A stretch of DNA of 64,000 nt from Butyrivibrio proteoclasticus B316 (GTDB lineage Bacteria; Bacillota; Clostridia; Lachnospirales; Lachnospiraceae), in the NCBI RefSeq assembly GCF_000145035.1, contig NC_014387.1:1974001-2038000 (forward strand), given 5' to 3'. Position 1 is the first letter of the stretch, and every line of letters begins with the position of its first letter. Both the position numbers and the translations under genes were made by a program. This document shows positions 46,460 through 57,611 of the stretch, piece by piece. A model generated the notes under the pieces. The model was not told where the DNA came from and made no database searches. It worked only from the letters and a program-made list of their open reading frames with translations.

Positions 46460-47083
46460 TCAGAACATTTCCTTAAGTGCAAGTTTAAGAAGGATCTCAG
46501 TATCTTCTCCAGCTTCCTTGGAAGAAGCAAGAACCTTTCTGACAGCCTTCATGGCATCTGAAGAATTATAGCCAAGAGCCACAAGAGCAGCAACAGCTTC
46601 ATCTCTGGCACTGTTATCTCCATCCATTGAGCCAATGTCAGCAGCACTGGCACTGGTTCCTCCAAGAAGCTCATCCTCAGAAAGTTTAAGCTTGTCTCTA
46701 AGCTCAAGAGTAATTCTCTCCGCAGTCTTCTTGCCAATTCCCGGTGCCTTGGAAAGAGACTTACTGTCACCTGCCAAAATGGCAAACCTAAGGTCATCCG
46801 GTGTCATTACTGATAAAATGGCAAGTCCTCCTTTGGGTCCAATACCATTAACTGTTATCAGAAGTTTAAACAAATTAAGTTCATCTCTGGATAGAAATCC
46901 GAACAATGTAAATGCGTCCTCTTTGACATTGGTGTAGGTATATAGTTTGACCATTTCTCCAATACCTGGCATTCTATCCATTGTGGATCCTGAAATATTA
47001 ACGTTATAGCCAATTCCGTTCACATCGATAACGGCATTGCCATCTTCCAGATTCTCGAGAATTCCATTTACGTAAGCGATCAC
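46460..47083 (-). CDS. ruvA: RuvA Holliday junction binding protein
   Basis: 207 residues from a GTG at 47083, preceded by GGGGG; this gives the standard N-terminus IAYVNGILE. Domain I OB-fold, two helix-hairpin-helix motifs (LLITVNGIGPKGGLAIL, SKAPGIGKKTAERI), a Ser/Ala linker near 145 and domain III (EAVAALVALGYNSSDAMKAV). Followed by ruvB after 122 bases that hold a hairpin (46384-46413). Confidence 0.96.
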   Translation of the reverse strand: MIAYVNGILENLEDGNAVIDVNGIGYNVNISGSTMDRMPGIGEMVKLYTYTNVKEDAFTLFGFLSRDELNLFKLLITVNGIGPKGGLAILSVMTPDDLRFAILAGDSKSLSKAPGIGKKTAERITLELRDKLKLSEDELLGGTSASAADIGSMDGDNSARDEAVAALVALGYNSSDAMKAVRKVLASSKEAGEDTEILLKLALKEMF

Positions 47084-47154
47084 ATCAAAAGTCCCCCGAC
47101 TAAATACTATTTCAAAACTCCTAATCATTTTAACACATTACGCCTTGAAATAGT

Positions 47155-47166
47155 GAACAGATGTTT
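47155..47166 (-). promoter_or_regulatory. SOS box upstream of ruvAB
   Basis: tGAACAGATGTTTC matches 13 of 14 positions of the B. subtilis LexA consensus CGAACRNRYGTTYC, and its core is the inverse complement of the recA spacer box. A taaaat -10-like sequence lies about 40 bases downstream on the minus strand. Confidence 0.7.
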
Positions 47167-47196
47167 CATTTTTAATCTGGTTCTAACACAAAAAGA

Positions 47197-47229
47197 GACC
47201 GGAACTTACATAAAACGTAAATTCCAGTC
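47197..47229 (-). terminator. Terminator of ilvE
   Basis: Minus strand gactggaatttac and gtaagttccggtc pair around gttttat, followed by tctttttg. Confidence 0.8.
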
Positions 47230-47262
47230 TATTATCTCTTCTAAACAATCATCTTGATCAGA

Positions 47263-48294
47263 TTATTTGATTTCGTGTATCCATCCCTCAGGTGCTGGAA
47301 CTGTACCCATCTGAATACCTGTAAGAGTATCATAGAGTTTCTTCATTACAGGTCCCATATCATCCATTCCACTTGCAAAGCATATTTCCTTGCCGTGATC
47401 ATTTATCTTTCCTACAGGGCTGATAACAGCAGCAGTTCCGCAGAGACCCATTTCTACAAATTCCGGTACTTCTGAAAGTTTAACAGGTCTCTCCTCAACC
47501 TTCATGCCAAGGATTTCTCTTGCAACATAAACGATCGATCTTCTGGTAATAGAAGGAAGGATTGAATCTGTGTGTGACTGAGGTACAACAAGCCCTCCGT
47601 CCTTGGTAACAAATATGATATTTGCTCCGCCAGTCTCTTCGATGTATGTACGAGACTCAGCATCAAGGTATACATTCTCAGCAAAGCCTTCTTCATGAGC
47701 AGTAACAATAGCATGAAGACTCATCGCATAGTTAAGACCTGCTTTGATATTGCCTGTTCCGTGAGGAGCAGCTCTGTCAAAATCAGATATCTTAACTACT
47801 ATAGGCTTAGCGCCGCCTTTAAAGTAAGGTCCAACAGGTGTTACAAAAATCCTGAACTGATATTCATCAGCTGGCTTAACACCGATAACATTGCCTGTTG
47901 CAAACATAACTGGTCTTACATAAAGAGTAGCACCGCTTCCGTATGGAGGAACCCAATCCTTATTGGCAGCAACAACTTCCTCAACAGCCTTGATAAATCT
48001 ATCTTCAGGAAAAGGAGGCATCTCAAGTCTGTTGGCTGAATCAACCATTCTCTTGGCATTGAGATCAGGTCTGAATGTAACAATTCTGCCATCCTCTGTT
48101 TCATAAGCCTTTAATCCTTCAAAGCATTCCTGCGCATAGTGAAGAACACCCGCATCCTCACTAATTGTTATCATCGAATTCTCTGTAAGTGTTCCATCAT
48201 CCCACTTACCATCCTTGTAATTAGAAACATAGCGCTTGTCTGCAACCATGTAGCTAAAACCAATATTGGCCCAGTCCAAATTCTTTTTACTCAT
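47263..48294 (-). CDS. ilvE: Branched-chain amino acid aminotransferase
   Basis: 343 residues from the ATG at 48294, eight bases after GGAAGGGG. PLP class IV enzyme: GVLHYAQECFEGLKAY, the lysine-bearing segment DRAAPHGTGNIKAGLNYAMSL near 190, YIEETGGANIIFV and LCGTAAVISPVG near 310. Interconverts Val/Leu/Ile and their 2-oxo acids with glutamate. Monocistronic, with its own promoter and terminator. Confidence 0.96.
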   Translation of the reverse strand: MSKKNLDWANIGFSYMVADKRYVSNYKDGKWDDGTLTENSMITISEDAGVLHYAQECFEGLKAYETEDGRIVTFRPDLNAKRMVDSANRLEMPPFPEDRFIKAVEEVVAANKDWVPPYGSGATLYVRPVMFATGNVIGVKPADEYQFRIFVTPVGPYFKGGAKPIVVKISDFDRAAPHGTGNIKAGLNYAMSLHAIVTAHEEGFAENVYLDAESRTYIEETGGANIIFVTKDGGLVVPQSHTDSILPSITRRSIVYVAREILGMKVEERPVKLSEVPEFVEMGLCGTAAVISPVGKINDHGKEICFASGMDDMGPVMKKLYDTLTGIQMGTVPAPEGWIHEIK

Positions 48295-48409
48295 CTTCCA
48301 ATCCCCTTCCAAAACATGGATATGAATCATCCAGATTTTTATTCATACTTTCTTGAATTATACATCCAAGATGTCACACTTTAATGCGTTGATGTACTAA
48401 TATTTTTTA

Positions 48410-48437
48410 ATTATATACCTTTATGTATCTACGTCAA
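48410..48437 (-). promoter_or_regulatory. ilvE promoter
   Basis: Minus strand TTGACG (48432-48437), 16-base spacer, TATAAT (48410-48415), about 115 bases before the ATG. No T-box or leader peptide was recognised in the leader. Confidence 0.65.
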
Positions 48438-48500
48438 GCAAAAAATATGCAGCAATTTTTCAAGAACAAACCGTTAAACGCTAAAGAAATACATCGCAAT

Positions 48501-49883
48501 TTACTTCTTGGTATCATTTGATTTCTTATTGTTTTTCTTCACATTAAGATTAAAATGAAACAGCTTTTTAAACGCAGAGGTATTCTTTCTGGCATTGTGC
48601 TTGGTATTATTCTTGTCACTAAGAAGCTTGTACTCTCCATTTTCTATGTAGGCCAGATCAGTATATTCGTTAGTCTGAACAGAGAGTCCCCGCCTGGTCA
48701 AAAGAACATTTGTAATTCTTGAAACAAGCGCATAGAATACAGCAAAAATCGGGACTCCGACAAGCCATCCAACAACTCCCCACAATCCACCAAATAAAGT
48801 AATTGCGAAAATAACCCAAAAGCTTGAAAGTCCGGTGGAGTTTCCAAGGATAGTAGGTCCAAGGATATTGCCGTCAAACTGCTGCAGGACAATTACAAAA
48901 ATAAGGAATACCAATGCTTTCACAGGGCTTATCAGCACAAGGATAAGAGCTCCCATTCCGCCTCCGATATATGGACCAAAAAATGGGATAATATTGGTCA
49001 CTCCTACAATAACTGAAATCAGCACAGGATATGGTATCTTGAGCATCATGCAGCCTATATAACAAATAACTCCTATTATAAGAGAATCGACAAGTTTGCC
49101 GCCTATAAAGCCCTGAAAAGTATAGTTCACAAATCTAAAGCCACTTATCAGTTCGTTAGCAGCATCTTCTTTGAGGACAGCGTAAGCCATCTTTTTGCCT
49201 CTTGTAGTAAAACGTTCCTTGGAATTAAGTACGTATATAGCAACAATAAAGCCAACTACAAGGTCAAAGACAATCTTGATACCTGAAATAAAGCTTCTGG
49301 AAGCATATCTCACGATAGTGTTGACGTTTCCCGGAAGAAGCGGAAGGAGTTTCTGGGTCAGGTAGCTGCTAAGAGTCTCGTAGTAGTTATCAAGCTGTGA
49401 ATCAATTATCTGCTGAAGTTCAGGATTATTAGCCAAAAATAAATTAGAATAATCATCAACATTTTTGATATATATTGGCAGATTATTAGCGATTTCACGT
49501 ATGCTGCTCACAAGCTGAGGAATAATGACCCTAAATAGGCTATAAGCCATAAAAAGAAAAATAGCCATCGTTATAAGAATAGAAATCTTACGCATCTGAG
49601 ATCTCTTTTTCTTATCTGCACTTATTGCCATGGAAACATCAATTCCACGCTTTTTATAAATAGGAATAAGAATACGGTGTTCTATTCCTTCCATAAGCGG
49701 AATCAGGATAAAGGCAAGGACAATTCCTATAATGATTCCTGATAAAGAATCAACTATATTACCAAGATTTTTGGCTATCGTTTTACCATCAAAAATTACA
49801 TAGTAAGCCAGCATGAGGCATACACACATAACAAAAATGGTAATTCCCCAGGTTACTTGGTTTTTCTCAGGCTTCATCTTCAT
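48501..49883 (-). CDS. AI-2E family transporter (UPF0118-like permease)
   Basis: 460 residues from the ATG at 49883 after GGGGGAA; upstream TTG rejected. Eight or so helices with the family pattern: FILIPLMEGIEHR near 60, PQLVSSIREIANNLPIY soluble helical part, GFIGGKLVDSLIIGVICYIG, IPFFGPYIGGGMG and FAITLFGGLWGVVGWLVGVP. Family members export autoinducer-2 or act as Na+/H+ exchangers, so substrate is open. A Lys/Asn-rich C-terminal tail follows. Confidence 0.9.
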   Translation of the reverse strand: MKMKPEKNQVTWGITIFVMCVCLMLAYYVIFDGKTIAKNLGNIVDSLSGIIIGIVLAFILIPLMEGIEHRILIPIYKKRGIDVSMAISADKKKRSQMRKISILITMAIFLFMAYSLFRVIIPQLVSSIREIANNLPIYIKNVDDYSNLFLANNPELQQIIDSQLDNYYETLSSYLTQKLLPLLPGNVNTIVRYASRSFISGIKIVFDLVVGFIVAIYVLNSKERFTTRGKKMAYAVLKEDAANELISGFRFVNYTFQGFIGGKLVDSLIIGVICYIGCMMLKIPYPVLISVIVGVTNIIPFFGPYIGGGMGALILVLISPVKALVFLIFVIVLQQFDGNILGPTILGNSTGLSSFWVIFAITLFGGLWGVVGWLVGVPIFAVFYALVSRITNVLLTRRGLSVQTNEYTDLAYIENGEYKLLSDKNNTKHNARKNTSAFKKLFHFNLNVKKNNKKSNDTKK

Positions 49884-49916
49884 AACAGTTCCCCCAAACA
49901 AAAATATATAAACGTA

Positions 49917-50747
49917 TTATTCTTTATCCTCAAGAAGGCCTTCAAGAACATATACAAGGCTGTCCATATACTCATTCTCAATATCTTCAGCCTTACCGGC
50001 ATCACAAAGCCCTGCCACAGCTGGATCAAGCGGGATTCTGCCAAGAATATCAAGACCTTTGGAAGCAGCATATTTCTCTATTCCGCTCTCGCCAAAAATA
50101 TTAATAGGTTCACCGCAGTGAGGACACTTCATATAGCTCATGTTCTCAACTACGCCGAGCACAGGTATATTCATCATATTAGCCATATTGATAGCCTTTT
50201 CTACGATCATCTCAACCAGTTCCTGTGGTGTAGAAACTACAATAATTCCATCAACAGGCAGTGACTGGAATACTGTAAGCGGTACATCACCTGTTCCCGG
50301 AGGCATATCTACAAACATAAAATCAACATCTCCCCAGTTAACATCTGACCAAAACTGCTTAACAATGCCTGCAATAACAGGGCCTCTCCATACTACAGGA
50401 TCTGTTTCATTTTCCATGAGCATATTAAGAGACATGATCTTAATACCACCCTCAGAACTTGCAGGAATCAGAAGCTGATTTTCATCAGCATAATTTGCCT
50501 TACCGATACCAAACATTTTAGGTATTGAAGGGCCTGTAATATCAGCATCCATAATAGCTGTCTTATATCCCTTTTTGTTCATAGCACTGGCAGAAAGACC
50601 TGTTACAAGGCTCTTTCCTACACCGCCTTTACCACTGACAATTCCAATTACTTTTTTAACATGAGAAAACTCAGATGGCGCAACTTTAAAGTTCTCCTCC
50701 ATCTGCTTTTTAAAATCTTCCGGTTTCTTTCCGTGTCCATTTGCCAT
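49917..50747 (-). CDS. Mrp/NBP35-family Fe-S carrier ATPase
   Basis: 276 residues. Deviant Walker A IVSGKGGVGKSLV near 35, DADITGPSIPKMFG, DMPPGTGDVPLTV, and the cluster-binding CPHCGE near 215. Mrp/ApbC proteins carry and transfer Fe-S clusters. Starts 60 bases downstream of the GT2 gene; leuCD, whose LeuC needs a 4Fe-4S cluster, lie just upstream, a suggestive but unproven link. Confidence 0.93.
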   Translation of the reverse strand: MANGHGKKPEDFKKQMEENFKVAPSEFSHVKKVIGIVSGKGGVGKSLVTGLSASAMNKKGYKTAIMDADITGPSIPKMFGIGKANYADENQLLIPASSEGGIKIMSLNMLMENETDPVVWRGPVIAGIVKQFWSDVNWGDVDFMFVDMPPGTGDVPLTVFQSLPVDGIIVVSTPQELVEMIVEKAINMANMMNIPVLGVVENMSYMKCPHCGEPINIFGESGIEKYAASKGLDILGRIPLDPAVAGLCDAGKAEDIENEYMDSLVYVLEGLLEDKE

Positions 50748-50809
50748 TTTTATTATTTCCTACCTTTATATTATGTTTTTGTGCAAACGCACATAAAGAG
50801 CACAAGTAA

Positions 50810-51793
50810 TTACCTGTGCTCGTTATCTTTAAATACAGCCTCATCCTGTTCATCAGCTATATAAGATTCAATTATAAATCTAGGTCTGTTCTTGGTCTCA
50901 AGATAGATCTTACCGACGTACTCGCCGATAACTCCAAGAGAAATCATCATAAGGCCGCCAATAGCCCATACAGAGATCACCGTAGTTGTCCATCCTGTAA
51001 TGGTATGGCCTGTAAAATATCTCACCAGACTATATATCAGAACCGCTATGCTCACGAAGAATATGAATATACCAAGTCCTGTTATCATCTTGATTGGTTT
51101 GGTACTAAGGCTTGTTATGCCCTCTACCGCAAAGCTCAGCATCTTCTTGAGAGGATATTTACTCTCTCCGGCAAAACGCTCTGCCCTTTCATAATAGACA
51201 ATCTCTGTATTGTAGCCTACCATCGGTACAATACCCCTGAGGAAAAGATTAACCTCCCCAAACTCTGCAAGTCCTAAAAGAGCGCGCCTACTCATAAGTC
51301 TGAAGTCAGCGTGATTATAAACAGTCTTGGCGCCTAGCGCATTAACCAATTTATAGTAGCTCTCTGCTGTAAACCTCTTAAAGAAAGTATCTGTAGCTCT
51401 CTTGGAGCGAACACCATATACAACATCCGCACCCTCAAGAAATTTATCTACCATTTCATCAATAGCATTAATGTCATCCTGAAGATCAGCATCCATTGAT
51501 ATTGCTGCATCACAAACATCCTTTGCTGTTAAAAGCCCAGCCAGAAGCGCATTCTGATGTCCCATGTTTTTGGATAAATTGATACCCTGAAAAAGAGGAT
51601 TCTCTTCGTGCAACCTTTGAATCATCTTCCAGGTATTATCCTTGGATCCATCATTTACAAAAACGACTCTGCTATCCTCTGAAATCTTACCCTTTCTGAT
51701 GAGAGTCTCCATTTTCTCTTGGAGCCTCTTAGACGTCTCAGGCAAGACTTCCTGCTCATTGTAGCAGGGAATAACGCAGAACAACCTGTTCAT
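50810..51793 (-). CDS. GT2 glycosyltransferase, GtrB/DPM1-like
   Basis: 327 residues. N-terminal GT-A domain: VIPCYNEQEVLPET, FVNDGSKDNTW, SMDADLQDD, RDFR-like NHADFRLMSRRAL. Two C-terminal membrane helices (MITGLGIFIFFVSIAVLIYSL, VISVWAIGGLMMISLGVIGEY). Such enzymes put a sugar on undecaprenyl phosphate for later transfer outside the cell. The YfhO-family gene 2 kb upstream could be a partner. Starts 20 bases after leuD, ATG after GGGAGG. Confidence 0.92.
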   Translation of the reverse strand: MNRLFCVIPCYNEQEVLPETSKRLQEKMETLIRKGKISEDSRVVFVNDGSKDNTWKMIQRLHEENPLFQGINLSKNMGHQNALLAGLLTAKDVCDAAISMDADLQDDINAIDEMVDKFLEGADVVYGVRSKRATDTFFKRFTAESYYKLVNALGAKTVYNHADFRLMSRRALLGLAEFGEVNLFLRGIVPMVGYNTEIVYYERAERFAGESKYPLKKMLSFAVEGITSLSTKPIKMITGLGIFIFFVSIAVLIYSLVRYFTGHTITGWTTTVISVWAIGGLMMISLGVIGEYVGKIYLETKNRPRFIIESYIADEQDEAVFKDNEHR

Positions 51794-51813
51794 TTATAAA
51801 TATCCTCCCAAAA

Positions 51814-52305
51814 TTAATCCTTAGCATTAATATAATTGATTAAGCCTTCAGAATCAATTATCTTCTGCATGAAAGGAGGAAACGCCTGTCCCTGGAAGCT
51901 CTTCCCGGTTGTTTCATCAGTAATTATGCCACTGTCAAAATCAATACTGACTACATCTCCTGCCTTGATAGCATCTGCAGCCTCTTCACATTCAATTATA
52001 GGAAGTCCTATATTGATACTGTTCCTGTAAAAGATTCTTGCAAAACTCCTTGCGATAACGCAGCTGACACCACTGGCCTTGATTGCTATAGGTGCATGTT
52101 CTCTGGATGAACCGCATCCAAAGTTTTTATCTGCAACAATAATGTCCCCTGCCTTAACTTTTTTAGCAAAGTCTTTGTCTATATCCTCCATGCAATGAGC
52201 AGCAAGCTCACCTGCATCTGTGCTGTTGAGATATCTGGCAGGAATGATAACATCTGTATCTACATTGTCCCCATATCTAAAAACTGTTCCTTTAGCAGCT
52301 TTCAT
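51814..52305 (-). CDS. leuD: 3-isopropylmalate dehydratase small subunit
   Basis: 163 residues, the short clostridial form. [16 protein letters not shown] at the start, [22 protein letters not shown] (swivel-domain substrate loop) near 60, [14 protein letters not shown]. Together with LeuC isomerises 2- to 3-isopropylmalate in leucine synthesis. 54 bases after leuC. Confidence 0.96.
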   Translation of the reverse strand: MKAAKGTVFRYGDNVDTDVIIPARYLNSTDAGELAAHCMEDIDKDFAKKVKAGDIIVADKNFGCGSSREHAPIAIKASGVSCVIARSFARIFYRNSINIGLPIIECEEAADAIKAGDVVSIDFDSGIITDETTGKSFQGQAFPPFMQKIIDSEGLINYINAKD

Positions 52306-52359
52306 ACATTTATTCTCACTTTAAAATCTTCATCAGTTACCTGTCTGATCCATTATTTT

Positions 52360-53631
52360 TTACAAGCCCAACTCTGAAGGCTGTGAAATCTTGCCGGTTG
52401 CAGCACTTGCAGCAGCAACAGCCGGAGATGCAAGATAGATTTCAGAATCTATAGCACCCATTCTGCCTACAAAGTTTCTGTTCGTAGTAGATACGCATCT
52501 CTCCCCGGAAGCAAGAACTCCCATATAACCGCCAAGGCAAGGTCCGCATGTAGGTGTGGAAACAATAGCTCCGGCTTCAATAAATGTCTTAATAAGTCCT
52601 TCTTCCATAGCCTGAAGATAAATCTTCTGAGTAGCAGGAATTACGATGCATCTAACTCCATCGGCAACGCGGTGATCTGTAAGAACCTCCGCAGCAATTC
52701 TGAGATCGTCGATTCTTCCGTTAGTACAGGATCCGATCACAACCTGATCGATCTTAATATCTTCTATATCATCAAAAGTATGAGTATTCTCAGGAAGATG
52801 TGGAAATGCAACTGTTGGAGTAAGAGCACTAAGATCAATAGTATACTCCTCATCATACTCAGCATTCTCATCAGCCTCATAAACAGTAAACTGCCTATTA
52901 GGGGCATGCTCTTTCATGTATGTCATAGCGATATCATCTACAGGGAAAATGCCATTTTTGCCACCTGCTTCTATAGCCATATTAGCAATAGTGAATCTAT
53001 CATCCATAGAAAGGTTTTTGATGCCTTCTCCAACAAATTCCATAGACTTATAAAGAGCTCCGTCAACTCCAATCAGTCCAATAATATGAAGGATAACGTC
53101 TTTCCCACTTACCCACTTAGATGGCTTGCCAATAATATTGAACTTTATAGCTGAAGGAACCTTGAACCAGGCCTTACCGGTAGCCATTCCTGCAGCCATA
53201 TCAGTTGAACCGATTCCAGTAGAAAAAGCTCCAAGTGCGCCATAAGTACAGGTATGAGAATCCGCGCCAATTATCAGATCTCCTGCAACAGTAAGCCCCT
53301 GCTCCGGTAAAAGAGCATGCTCAATTCCCATCTTACCTACTTCAAAATAATTGGTTATCTTGTTCTTGATTGCAAATTCTCTTACACATTTGCAGTTTTC
53401 GGCAGACTTAATATCCTTATTAGGAACGAAATGATCCGGAACAAGCGCAATCTTGTCTTTGTCAAAAACTCCTTCTTTGGTAAATTTCTGTAACTCCTTG
53501 ATAGCTACCGGACTGGTGATATCATTCCCCAACACCAGATCAAGATCAGCCTCGATAAGCTGTCCGGCATGCACTTCTGTAAGCCCTGCGTGGGCTGCCA
53601 GAATCTTTTGGCTCATGGTCATCTTGCTCAT
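52360..53631 (-). CDS. leuC: 3-isopropylmalate dehydratase large subunit
   Basis: 423 residues. Aconitase-type motifs: [22 protein letters not shown], cluster ligands in VIGSCTNGR near 300 and [13 protein letters not shown] near 360, NRNFVGRMG. Holds a 4Fe-4S cluster. AAGGAG precedes the ATG. Only 80 bases separate it from the yfhO stop, with no T-box visible. Confidence 0.97.
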   Translation of the reverse strand: MSKMTMSQKILAAHAGLTEVHAGQLIEADLDLVLGNDITSPVAIKELQKFTKEGVFDKDKIALVPDHFVPNKDIKSAENCKCVREFAIKNKITNYFEVGKMGIEHALLPEQGLTVAGDLIIGADSHTCTYGALGAFSTGIGSTDMAAGMATGKAWFKVPSAIKFNIIGKPSKWVSGKDVILHIIGLIGVDGALYKSMEFVGEGIKNLSMDDRFTIANMAIEAGGKNGIFPVDDIAMTYMKEHAPNRQFTVYEADENAEYDEEYTIDLSALTPTVAFPHLPENTHTFDDIEDIKIDQVVIGSCTNGRIDDLRIAAEVLTDHRVADGVRCIVIPATQKIYLQAMEEGLIKTFIEAGAIVSTPTCGPCLGGYMGVLASGERCVSTTNRNFVGRMGAIDSEIYLASPAVAAASAATGKISQPSELGL

Positions 53632-53711
53632 ACACTTATGTCTCCTTAATTTATATCAAAATAACTATTGCAAATATAACATAGACACAAAATTAAAAAC
53701 ACATAACAAAT

Positions 53712-56171
53712 TTAATCGTTTTTCTTGATGTTTTTTAACACAAGAATATAACCTGCTAAAAGAAGTATTCCGGCAATGCTCAAAGCCAATCCGGATCTAA
53801 AGCCTTCAGGAGTATATGTAACTCTGATCTCGTGGCTGCCTCCGGAAACAGGAATAGCCATTAGTCCGTAATCAGCCTTAATTATCGGTGTATCTACTCC
53901 ATCTACTGTGCAGCTAAAGCCCTCAGTGAAAGGAACTGAGAAAAAGACAAGTGTGTTGTCTTTAAGCATTGCTGTCCTGGCGGTAAAGCCATATGTATCA
54001 GTTGTAAATTCTGTACATGAAGTCTGGGCTCTCTTTGTACACTCATCTGTAAATTCAAGATAAGATATAGGATTCTCTGAGATTTCCTCCGCTGTCATCT
54101 CAGTCATTATGAGTTTGTCACCATACTCATCAGCCACATCATCCGGAAGTATCAAAACCCTTGTCAGATCAAGGTCATGTTCCTTGGCCTCAAGATCTTC
54201 CCATTCAGATTCAGTGATGTAGTAGTCAAAAGTAAATCCCATCGGAATAAAGTTAAGATTTTCAAATACATCAAAGCCATTCTCATTTTTTAAATAAAAA
54301 TAGCCATCTGTTCCCTCACCATTGTGGAATACCCTGTTCTTGCTGATCTCAGCATTTTCAAAATAATACTTGCCTGAAAGAATGGCTCTTGCGCCGCTTC
54401 TTTCCACCGGAAGATTTGTTTCTACAGTCCTTGTTATGCCACAGCTTCCATAGAGAAAATCAAAGATTTCTGAAGGAACCGTACTAAGGAAGCAGTGAAT
54501 TGAAGGTATTCCCCAAACCATATCATAATTCGTCGATGTGCTATCTACCTCGCCTCTGCAGAAATCACTCTGATCAACCTCTACCTTGTTAAAGAGCATC
54601 TGCGTCTGCCACATTGTCTTGCCCCTGTCGCTGATTATTCCGCTGCCATTCTTAAGCGGAATAAATGTAGAAATTATGCAGCTCACAACGACTGCCCACA
54701 GAATAATCTGATCTCTGATTCCGGTTACAAATCTTCGTTCATTTCCGTTTTCAGATGTTTTTCTGAAATTCTTAGGGATCACAAAAGCAATCACAAGGAG
54801 CATCAGGCATAAAATAGCTGTTCCAAGAACATCTCGCAAAAAGATAGTCTTATTCTCTGTCATGTTGAACATGACCATTTCGCCATCATCATTCTTGGAA
54901 GGCAGGAAATACACTCCAAGGAAAAAGAGAAACATAAGCACTGCAGCTACTGCTCCCTTTTTTAGCTGTGGAGACTTCCCTCTTTCTACAACCTGCGCCG
55001 TCATAAGGCACATGATAAGAATAGGCATATAATACCATCTGGCATAGTAAGCTGAATTAAACATAGAAAAGGCCGCATTAAGAACAGGCATAAATGCTGT
55101 AACAAAACAGATTATCAGCATTGTCTTTTCCCAGTTTTTCTTTTTCCTATTGAGAAGGAAATATGCTATTACTCCGGACATGCCAAACATAGGAATGTAA
55201 GCTGCAAGTGACGCATTCTTGACGGTTCCTGTGTAAAAAAGTGTCCCCTTACCAATGATGTCAGGAAGCATTGAAACGCTCTTAACAATATCCCATAGCA
55301 GTTTCTCACTTGGGTAGATCAGCATGTTATAGCCATTTATGTAGTTATCAAGTCTTGTGTTCCCCTTGATTCCGGCATATGCCTGTAAAAGGAAAAATGC
55401 AGCAATCATTATTCCCAAAACGCCGCCAAAGAGAGCTTTATTAAACATGACAAATGTACTAAGAAGCTTGTTATTTCTGGCATATCTGACCACAAAATAA
55501 ATCAAAAGGAAGACAACCTGCCCAAAAAAGAAATAATAGTTAACTGTTGCCATAAACGCAGTCATAAGGGCAAAGGCTACAAACTTAGAGCCGGAATATC
55601 TATACCTTGCCTCCTCCTGATCATCAACTGCCATTAAATTCTCAAAGGTCAAAAGATATAATGGGAAAAATGCCACAGAATCGGTAAAGTGGTTAAATAC
55701 GATATTGCAGGCATTGAAGCCGGAAAAAGCATACAAATAACCGCCAACCATTGCATAGCTGTATTTATGTACATATCTTCTGATATAAAGATAAGCGCAG
55801 GTTGCTGCGCAGGCATACTTAAGCGCCATAAGAAATGGCATAAGATAAGGGATCATGCTCTCATCAAACAGCATAGTGATCCAAAAGAAAGGGCTTCCCC
55901 ACAGATAAAAAGCAAAATCCCCGGCCATTGTACCGCCAAGGTCTATATTCCAGTTCCAAAAGAAATCACCATTTTCAACAGCTCTATGAGCCGCAATATA
56001 GAATGGAATCTGCTGAACGTTATAGTCTCCGTAGTAAAAAAACGGAAGGCCCCTACCTATAAAAATTGGCAGAGCCGATATCACATACATCAAAAACGCA
56101 CTAAAAAATACGATTACCGGTACATACCATTTCTTTTCATTGGTCATATAATTAACTTTTGTCTCAGACAT
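53712..56171 (-). CDS. YfhO-family membrane protein (putative surface glycosylation)
   Basis: 819 residues with about 13 helices: an N-terminal multi-helix part, YYGDYNVQQIPFYIAAHRAV loop with acidic residues after helix 1 as in GT-C enzymes, and LYAFSGFNACNIVFNHFTDS. A large extracellular part (about 530-790) precedes a last helix near 800. In B. subtilis and Listeria YfhO-type proteins glycosylate lipoteichoic acid. The substrate here is unknown; leuC follows directly. Confidence 0.88.
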   Translation of the reverse strand: MSETKVNYMTNEKKWYVPVIVFFSAFLMYVISALPIFIGRGLPFFYYGDYNVQQIPFYIAAHRAVENGDFFWNWNIDLGGTMAGDFAFYLWGSPFFWITMLFDESMIPYLMPFLMALKYACAATCAYLYIRRYVHKYSYAMVGGYLYAFSGFNACNIVFNHFTDSVAFFPLYLLTFENLMAVDDQEEARYRYSGSKFVAFALMTAFMATVNYYFFFGQVVFLLIYFVVRYARNNKLLSTFVMFNKALFGGVLGIMIAAFFLLQAYAGIKGNTRLDNYINGYNMLIYPSEKLLWDIVKSVSMLPDIIGKGTLFYTGTVKNASLAAYIPMFGMSGVIAYFLLNRKKKNWEKTMLIICFVTAFMPVLNAAFSMFNSAYYARWYYMPILIMCLMTAQVVERGKSPQLKKGAVAAVLMFLFFLGVYFLPSKNDDGEMVMFNMTENKTIFLRDVLGTAILCLMLLVIAFVIPKNFRKTSENGNERRFVTGIRDQIILWAVVVSCIISTFIPLKNGSGIISDRGKTMWQTQMLFNKVEVDQSDFCRGEVDSTSTNYDMVWGIPSIHCFLSTVPSEIFDFLYGSCGITRTVETNLPVERSGARAILSGKYYFENAEISKNRVFHNGEGTDGYFYLKNENGFDVFENLNFIPMGFTFDYYITESEWEDLEAKEHDLDLTRVLILPDDVADEYGDKLIMTEMTAEEISENPISYLEFTDECTKRAQTSCTEFTTDTYGFTARTAMLKDNTLVFFSVPFTEGFSCTVDGVDTPIIKADYGLMAIPVSGGSHEIRVTYTPEGFRSGLALSIAGILLLAGYILVLKNIKKND

Positions 56172-56257
56172 TTTCTCTTTTTCCCTGTATATATTAATAA
56201 ATTTGGCTCAAAAAAGGCATGATTCCAGCCTGTATACATGAGCACACACTTAATAAC

Positions 56258-56286
56258 ATGATATATCTATTAAGTTTTAAGTGCAA
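56258..56286 (-). promoter_or_regulatory. Possible yfhO promoter
   Basis: Minus strand TTGCAC (56281-56286), 17-base spacer, TATCAT (56258-56263), about 90 bases before the ATG. Apart from this and the ilvC terminator, the 56172-56483 gap shows nothing else. Confidence 0.4.
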
Positions 56287-56414
56287 TTTATAAATCAACC
56301 AAAAACTAGGCGTCTGACGGCATAATATTTGATTTTTCACATAAAGGAACATTGCTGAAAATTTAATCGCACAAAAGAAAGCTCTGTTTTCAGCTCATTT
56401 TTATCCTTATACGC

Positions 56415-56452
56415 AAAAACCTCCCTGCGGAGAGGCCCGCAAGGAGGTTACC
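56415..56452 (-). terminator. ilvC terminator
   Basis: Minus strand aacctccttgcgg-gcctct-ccgcagggaggtt followed by TTTTGCG; 13-base stem with one mismatch. Confidence 0.85.
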
Positions 56453-56483
56453 AATAAATAAAGGGATTATAAACACAATTTCA

Positions 56484-57515
<1,032 letters not shown>

Positions 57516-57552
57516 TTATTCCTCCATTTTCTAATCTAGTGTTACTCCTCAT

Positions 57553-57604
57553 AAATGTAAAAGAGCTATTAGTAACTCCTACATTCTCTTATAAAATGGC
57601 TCTT
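57553..57604 (-). terminator. Hairpin between ilvN and ilvC
   Basis: Minus strand aagagccatt and aatagctctt pair, followed by ttacattt; likely a partial terminator that reduces read-through into ilvC. Confidence 0.5.
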
Positions 57605-57611
57605 GGCCAGA